Assembly: GCA_026182355.1 (NCBI GenBank)
Contig: JAPFBL010000599.1
Coordinates: forward strand, 124,001 to 188,000
Direction: 5' to 3'
From: Hermatobates lingyangjiaoensis
Lineage: Eukaryota; Arthropoda; Insecta; Hemiptera; Hermatobatidae
Length of the DNA: 64,000 nt
Positions 51,429 through 62,164 of the stretch are shown here, one piece after another; positions within the stretch are counted from its first letter, which is position 1; each line of letters opens with the position of its first letter. A program made the position numbers and the translations under genes. The notes beneath the pieces are model-generated. The model searched no databases and was not told where the DNA came from. It worked only from the letters and a program-made list of their open reading frames with translations.

Positions 51429-52075
51429 GATGATTTTATATAACTTTTTACTTCCAGTCTGATACTACTAGGCGATAAGGCAGTTAGCATAAACCAAAAT
51501 GTTGGTATAGTAACTTTATATATTGATAAAAGTATCCAAAGTGGAGTAGAAACAAAATAAAAGTTTATATTTATAAGCTATCATAGAGACTATAATAATT
51601 TTAATGCATTTCATCTTTAATTTTAAACCATTAGTTTGGTTTGAAACCATAAGTTTTAAACCAAAATTTTGGTTTTTGCTCACTCCTAGTTTTTAGCTAT
51701 TTGAAAATTTGCCAAAACAATGTATTGTGATTTTATATAACTTTTTACTTCCAGTCTGATACTACTAGGCGATAAGGCAGTTAGCATAAACCAAAATTTT
51801 GGTATAGTAACTTTATATATTGATAAAAGTATCCAAAGTGGAGTAGAAACAAAATAAAAGTTTATATTTATAAGCTATCATAGACAGTATAATAATTTTA
51901 AAGCATTTTATTTTTAATTTTAAACCATAAGTTTGGTTTAAAAACAGAAAGTTTAAATTTTGGTTTTTGCTCACTTCCAGTTTGAAATTTTTTAAATTTT
52001 GGTATAAAATTATACTGTAATCTTGTATAACTTTTTACCTACAGTCTGATATTACTAGGCAATAAATATGTCTCG
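51429..52075. repeat. Tandem repeat of about 300-bp unit, 2.2 copies
   Basis: GATTTTATATAACTTTTTAC, TTCCAGTCTGATACTACTAG, GGCGATAAGGCAGTTAGC occurs at 51430, 51730 and, worn, at 52018. Each unit includes ATTGATAAAAGTATCCAAAG, GTGGAGTAGAAACAAAA, an old family D beginning. Confidence 0.85.
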
Positions 52076-52795
52076 GTTACAAAAACAAAAGAATAAATAA
52101 AATTAATATTCTTGGCGGGCTATACCAAAAGTCACGAAACCTGCTTTTTTTTTGGCGCCTTTACAGTACAGCAGTTCTTCGAGATGCGAAATTAATTCGT
52201 TCCGGAAAACGATTTCTTATAATGATATTCTCGTATAATGCTAAGATATTTTACATGTGAACAGAATAATTTCTTTCAACCCAAGGTCTGATTGGAAAGG
52301 CAGGTAAGCTCAAACAGTGGAACACATACTGTTTCGAATGCGTTGACTTGAACTCTGAAAGGTGCAACATTGTGCACCAAAAGTTGGTTCTCTGAAAGGA
52401 GAAACAAGTTGTGACTCCTAGTGATGCGTTTTATTCTTAAAAAAAAAAAAAAAATTCAAGTTTCTTGAAGGAAAAAAACACTATATAATTTATATATTTT
52501 AAAAATAAGAATAAACACAAAGGCTCAACGTTTACATCTAAAGCGTATTTAGTTGTAAAATATCATATAATAATTTAAACACTATTTATACGAACATATC
52601 ATGTAGGATGTTTATATAAAAATTTTACATGAGTCAAAATATTCCCCATCACGCCAGAAAAAGTGACTAACCTTTCATTATTGATTTGAAATTTCTTTAA
52701 TTTAATAGCGCTACTAAAAAAGAAATACTAAAAACTTTTCAATTACAGCAAAAACAACTTGGGTTAACAGATTGTCATTCAGCCTTATTCTAAAA
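52076..52795. other. Unassigned AT-rich sequence
   Basis: No supported gene. 52185-52255 (GAGATGCGAAATTAATTCG, TTCCGGAAAACGATTTC) resembles the start of a dispersed element but has no partner in the window. Confidence 0.4.
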
Positions 52796-52807
52796 ACTGT
52801 GAAAAGC

Positions 52808-52818
52808 AATATATATAT

Positions 52819-52858
<40 letters not shown>
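52808..52858. repeat. (TA)n microsatellite
   Basis: Two TA runs separated by a single phase change, adjoining a family A foldback. Confidence 0.95.
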
Positions 52859-52861
<3 letters not shown>

Positions 52862-53108
52862 AAAAATATTTCACATAAACACGTGAAATAACAATCCATG
52901 ATCAAACCACAATATGTAATAGGAAAACAAGACTAAGATCTTTCAACTTTAACAAGCGGTCTTCGTCAGAGTCAGTTGGGTTTTTGACTCTGAAAAGATT
53001 TGAACTCTGAAGACCCATTGAAAGATTTTAGTCTTTTTTTCCCCATTTCATATTGTGGTTTGATCACTGATTGTTATTTCACGTGTTTATGTGAAATCTT
53101 CTTATATA
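52862..53108. mobile_element. Foldback, family A
   Basis: Left arm complete (ribozyme minus 52931-52973 with ACTTTAACAAGCGG, loss of stem II pairing). Right arm partly rebuilt: GACTCTGAAAAGATTTGAAC replaces the ribozyme's first half. Confidence 0.75.
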
Positions 53109-53337
53109 TGTGTATATAAACCATATTTACAAAAAGAATCCACAGAAATGAAACAGAAACTAATTACTAATATAGTAAACTACAAAATTTCTTAATGAGT
53201 TCTGTTTTATTTTAGTGTGTTTTTTTGTGAATATAGTTTATTTATTTATTGACGCCGTTTTAGTAATTGCTTTAAAGTTTTTAAACCAATTAAAAAGAAG
53301 ATAGCACACAGGTAGACACAGGAATATATATATATAT

Positions 53338-53482
53338 ATAATGATCAAACCACAATAAGAAATGAGAAAACAAGACTAAGATCTTTCAACCATTGTTTTC
53401 AGTCTTGTTTTCTTATTTCTTATTGTGGTTTGATCATTGATTGTTGTTTCACGTGTTTATGTGAAATCTTTTTATATATATA
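53338..53482. mobile_element. Short foldback, family A with deleted ribozyme
   Basis: CAAGACTAAGATCTTTCAACC is followed at once by ATTGTTTTCAGTCTTGTTTTC, so the deletion removed the ribozyme's centre. Outer ends are intact. Confidence 0.75.
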
Positions 53483-53605
53483 TATACATGTGAGATTAAA
53501 TTTTCTACCTACTTTTGTCTTGATCAGTTTTTTGGATATCTTTTCCAAATCTCGTATTAGTCATATAAATGAAGGACTGTTCCCCAAATATACGAATATA
53601 TATAT

Positions 53606-53930
53606 ATATATATATATATATTCAGGTAACTCACCACAAATTAAAGAAGATAGTCGCTCTAAGGCCTTTCGCTCTAGCTTGGTCAACACTAGTCCAGGCC
53701 TATGAATTTCTAATTGAAGGAATTATCAAACAAATCAAGACTATTTCAAGAGTTATAGGGAAAAATACTGTCAATGATGCCAATCTTACTCCTTCTTTAA
53801 ATCAAAATTCATAACCTGCTTACAACTTGTATTCACTTGCTCTCTGACGACGTGAAAGCGAAAGACCTTATAGCGACTATCTTCTTTAATTTGTGGTGAG
53901 TTACCTGAATATTTATATCACGTGTTATTG
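53606..53930 (+). mobile_element. Short PLE derivative, family I, with coding tail
   Basis: Inverted ends: left CAGGTAACTCACCACAAATT, AAGAAGATAGTCGCTCTAAG; right the mirror at 53858-53915. The interior holds a short frame that ends like a PLE ORF. The right arm has a hammerhead (53839-53875) with CTGACGA and GAAA but box AGACCT, no longer a palindrome. TA tracts at 53598-53622 and 53942-53997 flank it. Confidence 0.7.
53690..53813 (+). pseudogene. PLE ORF C-terminal tail fragment
   Basis: A frame reads AYEFLIEGIIKQIKTISRVI and ends SLNQNS. EFLIEGIIKQ parallels DEVLINGIIKQ at the end of the 62.1-kb PLE copy, just past the GIY-YIG domain. Only the tail is left; no domain core. Confidence 0.5.
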
Positions 53931-53938
53931 TGACAATT

Positions 53939-53941
<3 letters not shown>

Positions 53942-53987
<46 letters not shown>

Positions 53988-53997
53988 ATATATATAA
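53942..53997. repeat. (TA)n microsatellite
   Basis: About 27 TA repeats with one TATTATAT break. Confidence 0.95.
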
Positions 53998-54140
53998 CAG
54001 ATTCAATAATATATCGACCGTTTGATAGAATAGGTGTGTTCTCTAATCGGGGTTCGGTCAATTTTCCATGATAAAAAATCAAACTCTCGTTGCCAACGTT
54101 ACGGTTTTATTTAAAACCTTTTTCATTGGCCTACAAACAA
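53998..54140 (+). mobile_element. Family L arm joined to family D sequence
   Basis: CAGATTCAATAATATATCGACC, GAATAGGTGTGTTCTCTAATC repeats 2735-2790 inversely and 2622-2680 directly. It then continues GTTGCCAACGTTACGG, TTTTATTTAAAACC as in family D. This shows families L and D are parts of one longer element. Confidence 0.7.
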
Positions 54141-54224
54141 AGGATAATATATATTATTATACAAACTAAGGATAGATATATATAATATGTAGAAAAATCA
54201 AATAAATTCTCTGAATAAAAATGT

Positions 54225-54340
54225 TTTATTGAACTAACTTGTTTCGAATAAGTCTAGTCTAGACTTATTCATTGGTCTAGTGTCTTATCCATATCAGCTG
54301 ATGTAACCTTGCATGTAACACGTCATTCAAAGATATTTCT
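54225..54340. repeat. Small palindrome GAATAAGTCTAG/CTAGACTTATTC
   Basis: A perfect 24-bp palindrome near 54248-54272, next to AACATTTT/AAAATGTT sequence (54220-54235 and 54345-54355) that mirrors more loosely. An unassigned foldback. Confidence 0.6.
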
Positions 54341-55320
54341 TGTACAAAACATTTTCGTCTAGTTTTTCTTTTTAATAAATTGAATAAATAAGTAATATTC
54401 TAACAGCAACATAAATTTAAAAATAAACATTAATTAATAATTGAATTAATTATTTGTGTAATAATTAAAACAATTATTTAATTAACTCTATTGAGTAAAT
54501 TCAGTTGTAAAGAATCAATGACATTATTTATAAATAATCTGGACACATTTAACGTAATGGACTGATGATCGCGTGACGGGCAGTGTGTTGACCCATAGAA
54601 GGTAATTATTTAAAATAGTAATTCAGGAGGAAAGCGAAAGAAAAAAATAACACAAGCCATGAGTCAGCATGACCTTTTTTTTTTTGCTTTCAATTATATT
54701 ACGAGAATGTTTGGAATGGGTATATCACTGGCTCTGTACTTATTGTTTATGGGACTTTACTCATGTCACAGTTTTAAACAACACTCACACTATCTGTGCT
54801 TACTGTATATAAGACTTACTTACTTACTTACTTTTTACTTACATTTATGTTAATAAAATATTACTGATAAAAAGCGACAAGATGATCTGGAATAATAAAT
54901 ATTAAAGTAAAGCTGGTTTAGCTAAGTAAAAGAATGTCCTAGCCTGAGGTAATGTGGAAAACAGTTCCATGCTAGTGTCTTAGAAGAAAAAGGCGGTGTG
55001 TTACTTGGGTATTCTGTTTTAACTGGGAGCTCAGCACTATGTACGTAAATGCATTTCTCCTATTTACCCAAAAAAAAAAAAAATAATAATACGCTAGGGT
55101 CACTGAACAAAGAAATAATAAAGTCTATTAGTTAAATAAAACTACTAATAAAAAGTTATTTCTTCATTTTTTTTTCAAAATAATAATTCCCCAATTTACA
55201 TAAAAAAACTATCAGCCAGGGGTAAATATATTTTTTTACAGGTAATCCCTTGTATATAGTATAAAAAATACTCGGTTTTTACAATTTTTTTTAAAAATAT
55301 TAAAAACAGAGTAGAAATGT
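54341..55320. other. AT-rich sequence, no supported gene
   Basis: A 64-codon frame at 54659-54853 is Phe/Leu/Tyr-rich and could look like a membrane segment, but it sits in low-complexity DNA (ACTTACTTACTTAC at its end). Nothing else is recognised. Confidence 0.4.
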
Positions 55321-55324
55321 ACAT

Positions 55325-56135
55325 ATTAGTATTGCATATGAACTGTCGCTTTGCCTCTCTCTAGCATACACTTTTACATATAAGTACTACATATATTCAA
55401 CATTCTTATTCGCTCTAACATACACTTTAACATAGAATTACTACATATGAGTCATCGTTCTAATTAGATCTAACATACACTTTTACATATGAGTACTACA
55501 TATATGCAACATACTTTTATTATCTAAAAGTGTATGTTAAGTACTACATATGAGCGTTCGCTCTGACCCTCTCTAGCATACACTTTTACATATAAGTACT
55601 ACGTATAAGCCATCTCTCTGCCTCTCTCTAACATTTACTTTTACATATAAGTACTACATATTTTCCATCATTCGAATTCGCTCTAACATTTGCTTCAACA
55701 TAGAAGTGCTACATATGAGTTGTCGTTCTATTTCGCTGTAGCATACACTTTTACATAGAAGAACTACGTATAAGACATCGTTCTACTTAGCTCTAACATA
55801 CAGTTTTACATATGAATACTATATATGAGCCATTGTTCTACTTAGCTCTAAAATTTACTTTTATATAAGTACTACATATAAGCCATCACTCTGCCTCTCT
55901 CTCTAACATACACTTTTACATATAAATACTGCATATTTTTCATCAGTCGACTGCGCCCTAACATACATTTTAACATAGAGCTATTGTTCTACTTAGCTCT
56001 AACATTTACTTTTACATATAAGTACTAGATATGAGCCATCTATCTGCCTTTCTATAACATATAGTTTTACATATAAACAACTCATTTGCTTCTATCTAAA
56101 CATACACTTTTACATATAAGTACTGAAGTATATCA
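55325..56135. repeat. Irregular satellite, about 55-60-bp unit
   Basis: CTCTAACATACACTTTTACA, TATAAGTACTACATATGAGC, CATCGTTCTACTTAG repeats about 13 times with frequent deletions and the occasional inverted piece (near 55520: TAAAAGTGTATGTTAAG). Confidence 0.85.
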
Positions 56136-56300
56136 AGTCTAACTTAAGGCTAGTCCTGGAAACTGTGTAAGATAATATTTACGGTAGGAAGAAATATGTC
56201 ATGTTATTGGCCGAAAGGTCAGGGTGCATGGTTTTGAATCAAACAGGTAGGAAGAAATAGAATAAGAATGATATTAAGGCTAGAGAAAGAGTTGAGATTA
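56118..56300. repeat. Dispersed repeat, copy 1
   Basis: AAGTACTGAAGTATATCAAG, TCTAACTTAAGGCTAGTC, GGTAGGAAGAAATATG is repeated at 56886-56990, where a family A foldback separates it from a TAAGTACT stub at 56700-56725. The foldback at 56.73 kb therefore inserted into, or was captured by, this repeat. Confidence 0.7.
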
Positions 56301-56730
56301 AAGTCTAAGGGGTTATATAAATAATAGGGATTCAGAGATATGGGAGTGTTTATATAAGAAGCAGAGGGGCGACGGATAGGGTTAATTGAAGAGACGCCAG
56401 GGGGACAGGCTGTTAATGAGAGACGGAGGCCCGCTGGGCCAGTCCACTCAGCTTATGCAATGTCACGATCCGGTCAGGCATTGCTCAACAACACGTCCTC
56501 ATTCGATGGCCGCCTCTCACGGTGGACCGGTTAGCAACCGGCCATGCTGCTGGCAAACCACTTCTCTGGAGACATTCCTCAAGGCATTGCTTTAGGAAAG
56601 AGATGGTGGTGGTCATCTTGGAACTCTAGCCTTTTCATGCAGCTCTTATTATAAACAAACGCTTCTTTCCGTCAGCAAGTTTGGAATTATAATCCAATAT
56701 AAGTACTTTTATATATAAGTACTAAAATAA
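56301..56730. other. GC-richer unique-looking segment, unassigned
   Basis: 56370-56600 (AGACGCCAGGGGGACAGGC, CAACAACACGTCCTCATTCG) is of normal complexity. A 69-codon frame (56386-56595) has no recognised domain. Confidence 0.35.
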
Positions 56731-56732
56731 AA

Positions 56733-56891
56733 AGATTTCACATAAACACGTGAAATAACAATCAATGATCAAAAAACAATAAGAAATGGGAAAACAAGAC
56801 TAAGATCTTTCAACCGTAACAAGCGGTCTTCGTCAGAGTCAGAAACTCAACTGACTCTGACGAAGACCGCTTGTCACGGTTGAAAGATCTA
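56733..56891. mobile_element. Foldback, family A, right outer end missing
   Basis: Left arm is complete with intact ribozyme (56798-56840, minus). The arms meet at CAGAAACTCAACTGACTCTG. The right arm ends inside the ribozyme box (AGATCTAAGTACT). Confidence 0.8.
56798..56840 (-). ncRNA. Hammerhead ribozyme motif, family A (intact)
   Basis: Exact match to the PLE terminal-repeat ribozyme: GACT, CTGACGA, ACCG/CGGT, GAAA, AGATCT, T, AGTC. Confidence 0.7.
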
Positions 56892-57089
56892 AGTACTAAA
56901 ATATATCAAGTCTAACTTAAGGGTAGTCTTGGAAACTATGTAAGATAATCTTTATGGTAGGAAGAAATAGAATAAGAATGAGATGAAATTCACTTTGACG
57001 ACTTGTCAATAAAGACGTTTATACCAAAACGGACTTGTCAAACGACGTTTTACGTCTGTGCTAAACTTATTAAAAACACTACATTCATA

Positions 57090-57400
57090 AAAATCTTTCA
57101 CATAAACACATGAAACAACAATCAATGATCAAACCACAATATGAAATAAGGAATACAAGACTAAAGATCTTTCAACTGTAACAAGCGGTCTTCGTCAGAG
57201 TCAGAAACCTAACTGATGTCAGTCAATGATCAAACCACCATATGCAATGGGAAAACAAGTGTAAGATCTTTCAACAGTAACAGGCGGTCTTCGTCAGAGT
57301 CAGAAACCCAACTTGACTCTGACGAAGACCGCTTGTTACGGTTGAAAGATCTTAGTCTTGTTTTCTCGTTTCATATTGTGGTTTGATGATTGACTGTATT
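57090..57400. mobile_element. Nested family A foldback with three ribozyme copies
   Basis: Two left-type arms follow each other (57095-57212 and 57226-57310) before a single right arm (57313-57400). The first ribozyme has an inserted A (CTAAAGATC); the second has CAGTAACAGGCGG and loses AGTC; the third (57315-57357, plus) is intact. Confidence 0.75.
57315..57357 (+). ncRNA. Hammerhead ribozyme motif, family A (intact)
   Basis: Plus strand: GACT, CTGACGA, ACCG/CGGT, GAAA, AGATCT, T, AGTC, all consensus. Confidence 0.7.
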
Positions 57401-57429
57401 CATATGGTACTACTTGCCAACATAACGTC

Positions 57430-57630
57430 TTCTTCCAAAAATAAGACATCCGCTAAAAATAAGCACTAGCGTGAATTTTGGGACTTTTTGGAATATAAGC
57501 CCTAGCGTGAATTTTGGGACTTTTTGGAATATAAGCCCTAGAGTGAATTTTGGGACTTTTTAGAATATAAGCCCTAGCGTGAATTTTGGGACTTTTTGGA
57601 ATATAAGCCCTAGTGTCATTTTCTGGACTT
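57430..57630. repeat. 36-bp tandem repeat inside a dispersed element
   Basis: GGAATATAAGCCCTAGCGTG, AATTTTGGGACTTTTT occurs about five times at 36-bp spacing, after AAATAAGACATCCGCTAAAA. A related, more diverged stretch is at 63690-64000. Confidence 0.85.
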
Positions 57631-58135
57631 TCAACGAAAAATATAATTCGTTAAAATATGCTATTGAATTTAGTAGGTATCGCTAGCTGTCCTAACATTT
57701 CAGAGAATTGTTTGGAACAAAATATTCTGAGAAATTTCCTGTTTACCTGTAAAGTTAGTTTCACGCAGGCTACTTAGACAAGAAGTATTCATTTAACGAT
57801 GGCTATATTGCAAGATATGAGAGATTCATTATTCTACAGGAAATGGATTCGGAGTAAAATCAGAATAGAATTAAAAATTTGACAATTTATGACGATGTTC
57901 CAGAAGAAGACATGACTTTAATTGAATAAATTTTAAAAAAAAGGGCTGAAATATTCATCATTATAATATTCGACAAATATTTCTGAAATACGATTGAAAA
58001 AAGTCATTTATCGAGATAATGGGTCAAGACAGTCTTGTATTCAATATACTGAATACATTCCAACATACAGCGTGATGCCCCAATCTAAGGTGTTATGCGA
58101 TCTGTGCCTAAGGATGGATGATACAGGGGTTACTG
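57631..58135. other. Unassigned AT-rich sequence
   Basis: No ORF, repeat or RNA motif that I can support. Confidence 0.45.
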
Positions 58136-58137
58136 TA

Positions 58138-58455
58138 TTATGAACGGAGCCTCAAAGTTACCAGGCGACCCCCTTGAGTAAATAGCCTTACTACGGTATG
58201 CAGTGCTCTGCCAGAACGGACAAAATACCACAGAAAGAGACACAGGGATTTTCCCCTGTATGATACAAAGGAGAAGGAAGTCCGGAGACCATCCTCCGGA
58301 AGCGCAGAGGATCCAAAACCGCTAACTAGTGGGTGCCAACCTCTCACAAGTGCACCTAAGGACCCGAAGAAGACACCGTCCCGAAGAAGGAGAAAGGAAT
58401 TTACTTTCTTCCGAAATGGATGAAATCGTAATCCATTATTAAAAATAAATAACAA
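58138..58455 (-). other. GC-rich segment with a 105-codon frame, unassigned
   Basis: The minus-strand frame reads GVFFGSLGALVRGWHPLVSG, then GYR-like and hydrophobic sequence, ending RLVTLRLRS. No known domain. The abrupt composition change against its surroundings suggests an inserted element piece, perhaps a LINE leader, as at 10.3 kb. Confidence 0.3.
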
Positions 58456-58491
58456 TTAAATATTTTGGTATCTCTAATAATAATAATACAG

Positions 58492-58493
<2 letters not shown>

Positions 58494-58537
<44 letters not shown>

Positions 58538-58573
58538 CATGTACATGCATATATGTAAATGTATATGAGCGTA

Positions 58574-58644
<71 letters not shown>

Positions 58645-58671
58645 GTATATATATATATATATATATATATA
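58494..58671. repeat. Compound (TA)n/(GT)n/(CA)n/(TA)n palindromic microsatellite
   Basis: Order: (TA), (TG) 58513-58538, ATGTACATGCATATATG, (CA) 58576-58602, (TA) 58603-58638 and (TA) 58645-58670. Its halves are mutual reverse complements, so the block is itself a long palindrome. Confidence 0.9.
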
Positions 58672-58805
58672 GTTCAATATAAACAAAGAAACATAGAGAA
58701 ATCAGAAGAACACACTTACAGTCTCTAATTTTCGGTTTGAACCGTCTTCAGGAGAGATAAGAGAGGGAAACCAAGCGCACTGGATCAGAGACGGTTGGAG
58801 ACCAA
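58672..58805 (-). mobile_element. Single-arm element, ribozyme family B (intact core)
   Basis: GTTCAATATAAACAAAGAAAC outer end; GCGCACTGGATCAGAGACGG, TTGGAGACC at the inner end where the partner arm would begin, but none follows. Confidence 0.75.
58722..58755 (-). ncRNA. Hammerhead ribozyme motif, family B (intact)
   Basis: Minus strand: TCTC, CTGAAGA, stem II GGTT/AACC around CA, GAAA, box AATT, A, GAGA. Stem I TCTC/GAGA is a perfect 4-bp helix. The cleavage base is A, allowed in hammerheads. Confidence 0.65.
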
Positions 58806-59195
58806 CAGTGTTGCCGCATGCGCGCCCGTTCACAGAAAATAAGGTAGACAGGAATCAATTTATAATTAATTTTTAATTTATAATTACATTAAATTAATGG
58901 AATTTGAAAACAATAAATATATAAAAAAGAAAAAATTGAAAAAATAAGGGAAATTGATACAGAGAAATTGATACATAAACAAAAGTACTGACTAAGCTAT
59001 GGTAAAATAAAACTAAGAATACAAATAATAATAACAAATGAAATAAATTATTAAAAAATGTGAAAAGGCAAGGAACTTTTAGACATTATCGCTTTAGATT
59101 GAGGCCAGGTGCACTGCGCGCACTTAATAGCCAAATATGGGCTTCTTCGGAGGCTCGTAGTGTGAGATCTTTGCTGTCAGGGGGTATTTGTCGCA
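58806..59195. other. Unassigned sequence
   Basis: AT-rich to 59050, then a GC-richer part (CAGGTGCACTGCGCGCACTT). No gene supported. Confidence 0.4.
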
Positions 59196-59196
59196 G

Positions 59197-59198
<2 letters not shown>

Positions 59199-59236
<38 letters not shown>
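59199..59236. repeat. (TA)n microsatellite
   Basis: 19 TA repeats. Confidence 0.95.
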
Positions 59237-59240
<4 letters not shown>

Positions 59241-60400
59241 AAACAGGAAAACGCTCCAAAAGGACAACATTTAAAAAAGGAGTCAACAGGATTTGGCCTT
59301 TTTTGAACTGTTGTAAGGTAAGACAGTGAGAGGTTTTCACTTCGTTGTCTCTTCACTCCTCCAGGCTTTCTCTCTGCTGTTGTCACCATTGTTTCCATGG
59401 AGACCACCTGCTTTGATCTTTCTTTTTTACATTTGTTGCCAGTTTTTAAAATAAAGAAATAAATTATTCCCAAAAAAAAAAATTTGGCATCACGAATCCA
59501 AGTATTTGTATGATTGTTGCAGTCTTTATAGCAATGTGTTGGGTGTCACAATTACTCGTCAGTTGCTCTGGTATCACAGTCCATGACATAGGTCAGTTTA
59601 TAAGAAACAAGTAGCATATCAGCCAGTCGCCTAGTGTCACTCAAAGTTGACCTTACCCCAGGCCATCTAAAAGCCTCAAGGGAGAGGGGCAGGTTTAAGT
59701 GGTCTTTAAGATCAATTGACCCTTCCTTTCTGCCGCCAGCCCTCTATAGCCAACAATCTACCTAAAATACTTCAATGATAATCAATTTTTTTCCCGTAAA
59801 GTCTTAACTGCTACCGCCTTTTTCTTAAACACATTTTTTTTTATCTCTCTCTGTTCAAAAACCTTACAACCAAGTAAGCATGTATATTTTTTTTTTTAAA
59901 AGAAATGCCCCAAAAAAATTGCCTAGCTTGTTGTTGGGGTGCTAGCCGGAGGGCAGTTAGAAGAAAACTTTTTTTTTCTCATGACACAGTAAAAGGTAAT
60001 AGATTCAGTGACCCTTTTTAATTGAGGAAGCTTCCAATCGCTGCGCGTATTTTTTTTTTTTATGACATTTCGAAGGTTTCAAATTGGTGGTTTGAAGGCG
60101 ATTACAAGGCATTGGGAAAGGGATTATAGATTCAAGTCGGTAGCACCTGTGGAGAAGTGGACATGTTCCGGGGAGGAGGGGCTGTGTTACCGGCTCCAGT
60201 GGGGGCTTAGATAGTATCTGCTACATTATGAATATTTAAATCAGTTGCCACTGTCTCTCCAGGAGTCAGTCTACTTCGTCTTCCTTAATAATCAGTCTAA
60301 TCAGGGAGAGAGGCCTTAATGTTTCAATCAAAAACGATTTCAGTTTTTACTATAACAGTAGCGGCGTTTACAACTGCGTTAGGACAACTTGCACAAACTG
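59237..60400. other. Mixed unassigned sequence
   Basis: 59237-59470 is of good complexity and ends AAAATAAAGAAATAAATT, which includes AATAAA; it could be a 3' end of something, but no ORF leads into it. 59640-59760 has GGCCATCTAAAAGCCTCAAG. Homopolymer runs are common at 59830-60060. No element recognised. Confidence 0.35.
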
Positions 60401-60414
60401 TACAATATGATCTG

Positions 60415-60470
60415 TGTGTGTGTGGTGTGTGTGTGTGTGTGTGGTGTGTGTGTGATGTGCGTGCGTGTGT
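60415..60470. repeat. (GT)n microsatellite, interrupted
   Basis: GTGTGTG with GG and GATGTGC interruptions. Confidence 0.9.
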
Positions 60471-60591
60471 GTCAAAAAGTGAGTGAGCAGCACAATGAAT
60501 GACTGATAATATGCTACATAAGTGTAAAGATACTGTTAAACAACAGAATGGAGACAAATTAAATCTAGATACAATATAAAAATATATATAA

Positions 60592-60715
60592 CACGATTTC
60601 ACGATAAACATCTCAAATAACAATCAATGAACAAAACCACAATAACAAATTGAAAAAAAAAACAAGATTCTTCAACCGTTACAAGCGGTCTTCAGTCGTC
60701 TGACAAATTGCTATT
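60592..60715. mobile_element. Family A left arm, worn
   Basis: CACGATTTCACGATAAACATC, AATCAATGAACAAAACCACA, GATTCTTCAACCGTTACAAG, CGGTCTTCAGTCGTCTGAC. The ribozyme is interrupted. Confidence 0.6.
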
Positions 60716-60897
60716 CGTAATGTCTAGTATTTAAAAGATATATTTAAAACAATTGCCGCTTATATATATATATATTATATATGTATTAAATGTCAGTTTA
60801 CGAAGCTTAGTGAGGTAACTTCAAAATCAACATGTTTGATATCAATAGATGTATATATATTACTTACCACAATGAAAACAATAATATTTAAAAACAA

Positions 60898-60940
60898 TGC
60901 TCTAAGGCCTTTAACGTTAACACGGTCTTCGCAGAGTCAA
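60898..60940 (-). ncRNA. Chimeric hammerhead-like motif, families A and I
   Basis: On the minus strand the first half is family A (GACTCTGCGAAGACCG) and the second half family I (TGTTAACGTTAAAGGCCTTAGAGC). The switch falls in stem II. CTGCGAAGA has an extra base and GAAA reads TAAA, so it should not cleave. Confidence 0.5.
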
Positions 60941-61054
60941 AGAACAAAACTGTTTTACATATACTTGGGTTTTTGACTCTGACGAAGACCGCTTGTTAGG
61001 TTGAAAATTTCCAGTCTTGTTTTGCAACCTTTCTATGTGGTTTGATATGATGAA

Positions 61055-61420
61055 GTCTTCATCTGTTTAATTATCCCGTTAATCAAATACTCATCTAATT
61101 ATGTAGAGCCCTAGGCTACTCGTAATAACAATCTCAATAATCAATGTGATCTTTTATGATGTGCAGTTATCTACGATATTTCTTCTTCTTCTGAAGATAC
61201 GTATATCTAAGTTGCATTTGCTTACATTCCAATTAATCATATGAAATTACTTGTCATTTCTTATGTTGATCATGAACAATGGCACTCTTTTCAGTCCATC
61301 TTTGATGAGTATATTGTGCTGATTTTAACCTTGTCAATGAAGACCTTTGAAATCATCTGTCCAATGTAAAGGACATTTCACAGTCAGTACATGGTATCCA
61401 GTAAATACACAACAGTCCTT
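61055..61420 (-). pseudogene. PLE GIY-YIG endonuclease fragment, inverted copy
   Basis: The minus strand reads TGTACTGACTGTGAAATGTC (CTDCEM), then ATTGGACAGATG, and later ATTAATTGGAATG and GAAGAAATATCGTAG, parallel to 61868-62090 on the plus strand. Many indels break the frame. It ends in AACGGGATAATTAAACAG as its partner does. Confidence 0.65.
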
Positions 61421-61814
61421 TCTTTTTGACTTATTATTAACAAGTCTGTTAATACAAGATTTAGTTGCCATTCATTGTTTGAACACATACAGATATACGT
61501 CCATATATATATTCATATATATGAAGGCATATCTTATAAACAATGGACTCAGCTACTAAGGGAATACTCAACGACTAATGTCAATATCTTGTGAATTGTT
61601 TCTTCATTGTGTGTTAATATCATGGATTGTTTCACTTTTTTTGTAAAAAAATAAGTGTTTTCGACCATGGATATTAGAAACAATGAAAACAGTTTCACAA
61701 GGATCGGTCAGTTTCTTCAGTTCAAATTAACTCTCATGCCAACTTTCTGTTTTAAATATGCCTTCATTTATGAAAAGATTGGACGTTTCTGTTGTTTCAG
61801 TAATGATGGTAACT

Positions 61815-62164
61815 TGTTTAACAGACTTGTTAATAATAAGCCAAAAAGAAAGGAGTTGTATACAGGATACATGTACTGACTGTGAAATGTCTTACATTGG
61901 ACAGACGAGCAAAGGTCTTCTTACAAGGATAAAACAGCACAAATACTCCATCAGAAGAGAGGACGAAAAGAGTGCCTTGTTCATTCACATAAGAGACAGT
62001 AATCATGTGATTAATTGGAATGAAGCAAATGAATTAATATACGTATCTTCAGAAAGAAGAAGAAATATCGTAGAAAGTGCCCTCATAAAGAACTTTTATG
62101 AGAGGTTGAGAACAATAGCCTAGGACTCTACAAATTAGATGAAGTTTTGATTAACGGGATAATT
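61815..62164 (+). pseudogene. PLE GIY-YIG endonuclease fragment
   Basis: The frame shows a CxxC pair (CTDC), YIG within SYIGQTSKGLLTRIKQH with the Arg and His of the family, HIRDSNHVINW and NIVESALIK with the catalytic-type Glu, as in PLE endonucleases. GVVYRI upstream is in a different frame (shift near 61870), and the tail GLYKLDEVLINGIIKQ after 62105 is in another, so there are two frameshifts. The RT domain is absent. It is a different PLE lineage from the 21.7-kb copy. Confidence 0.8.

Noticed and set aside
54659..54853. 64-codon frame that looks like a small membrane protein
   Set aside because: The hydrophobic character comes from T-rich low-complexity DNA; no start context, homology or neighbour supports it.
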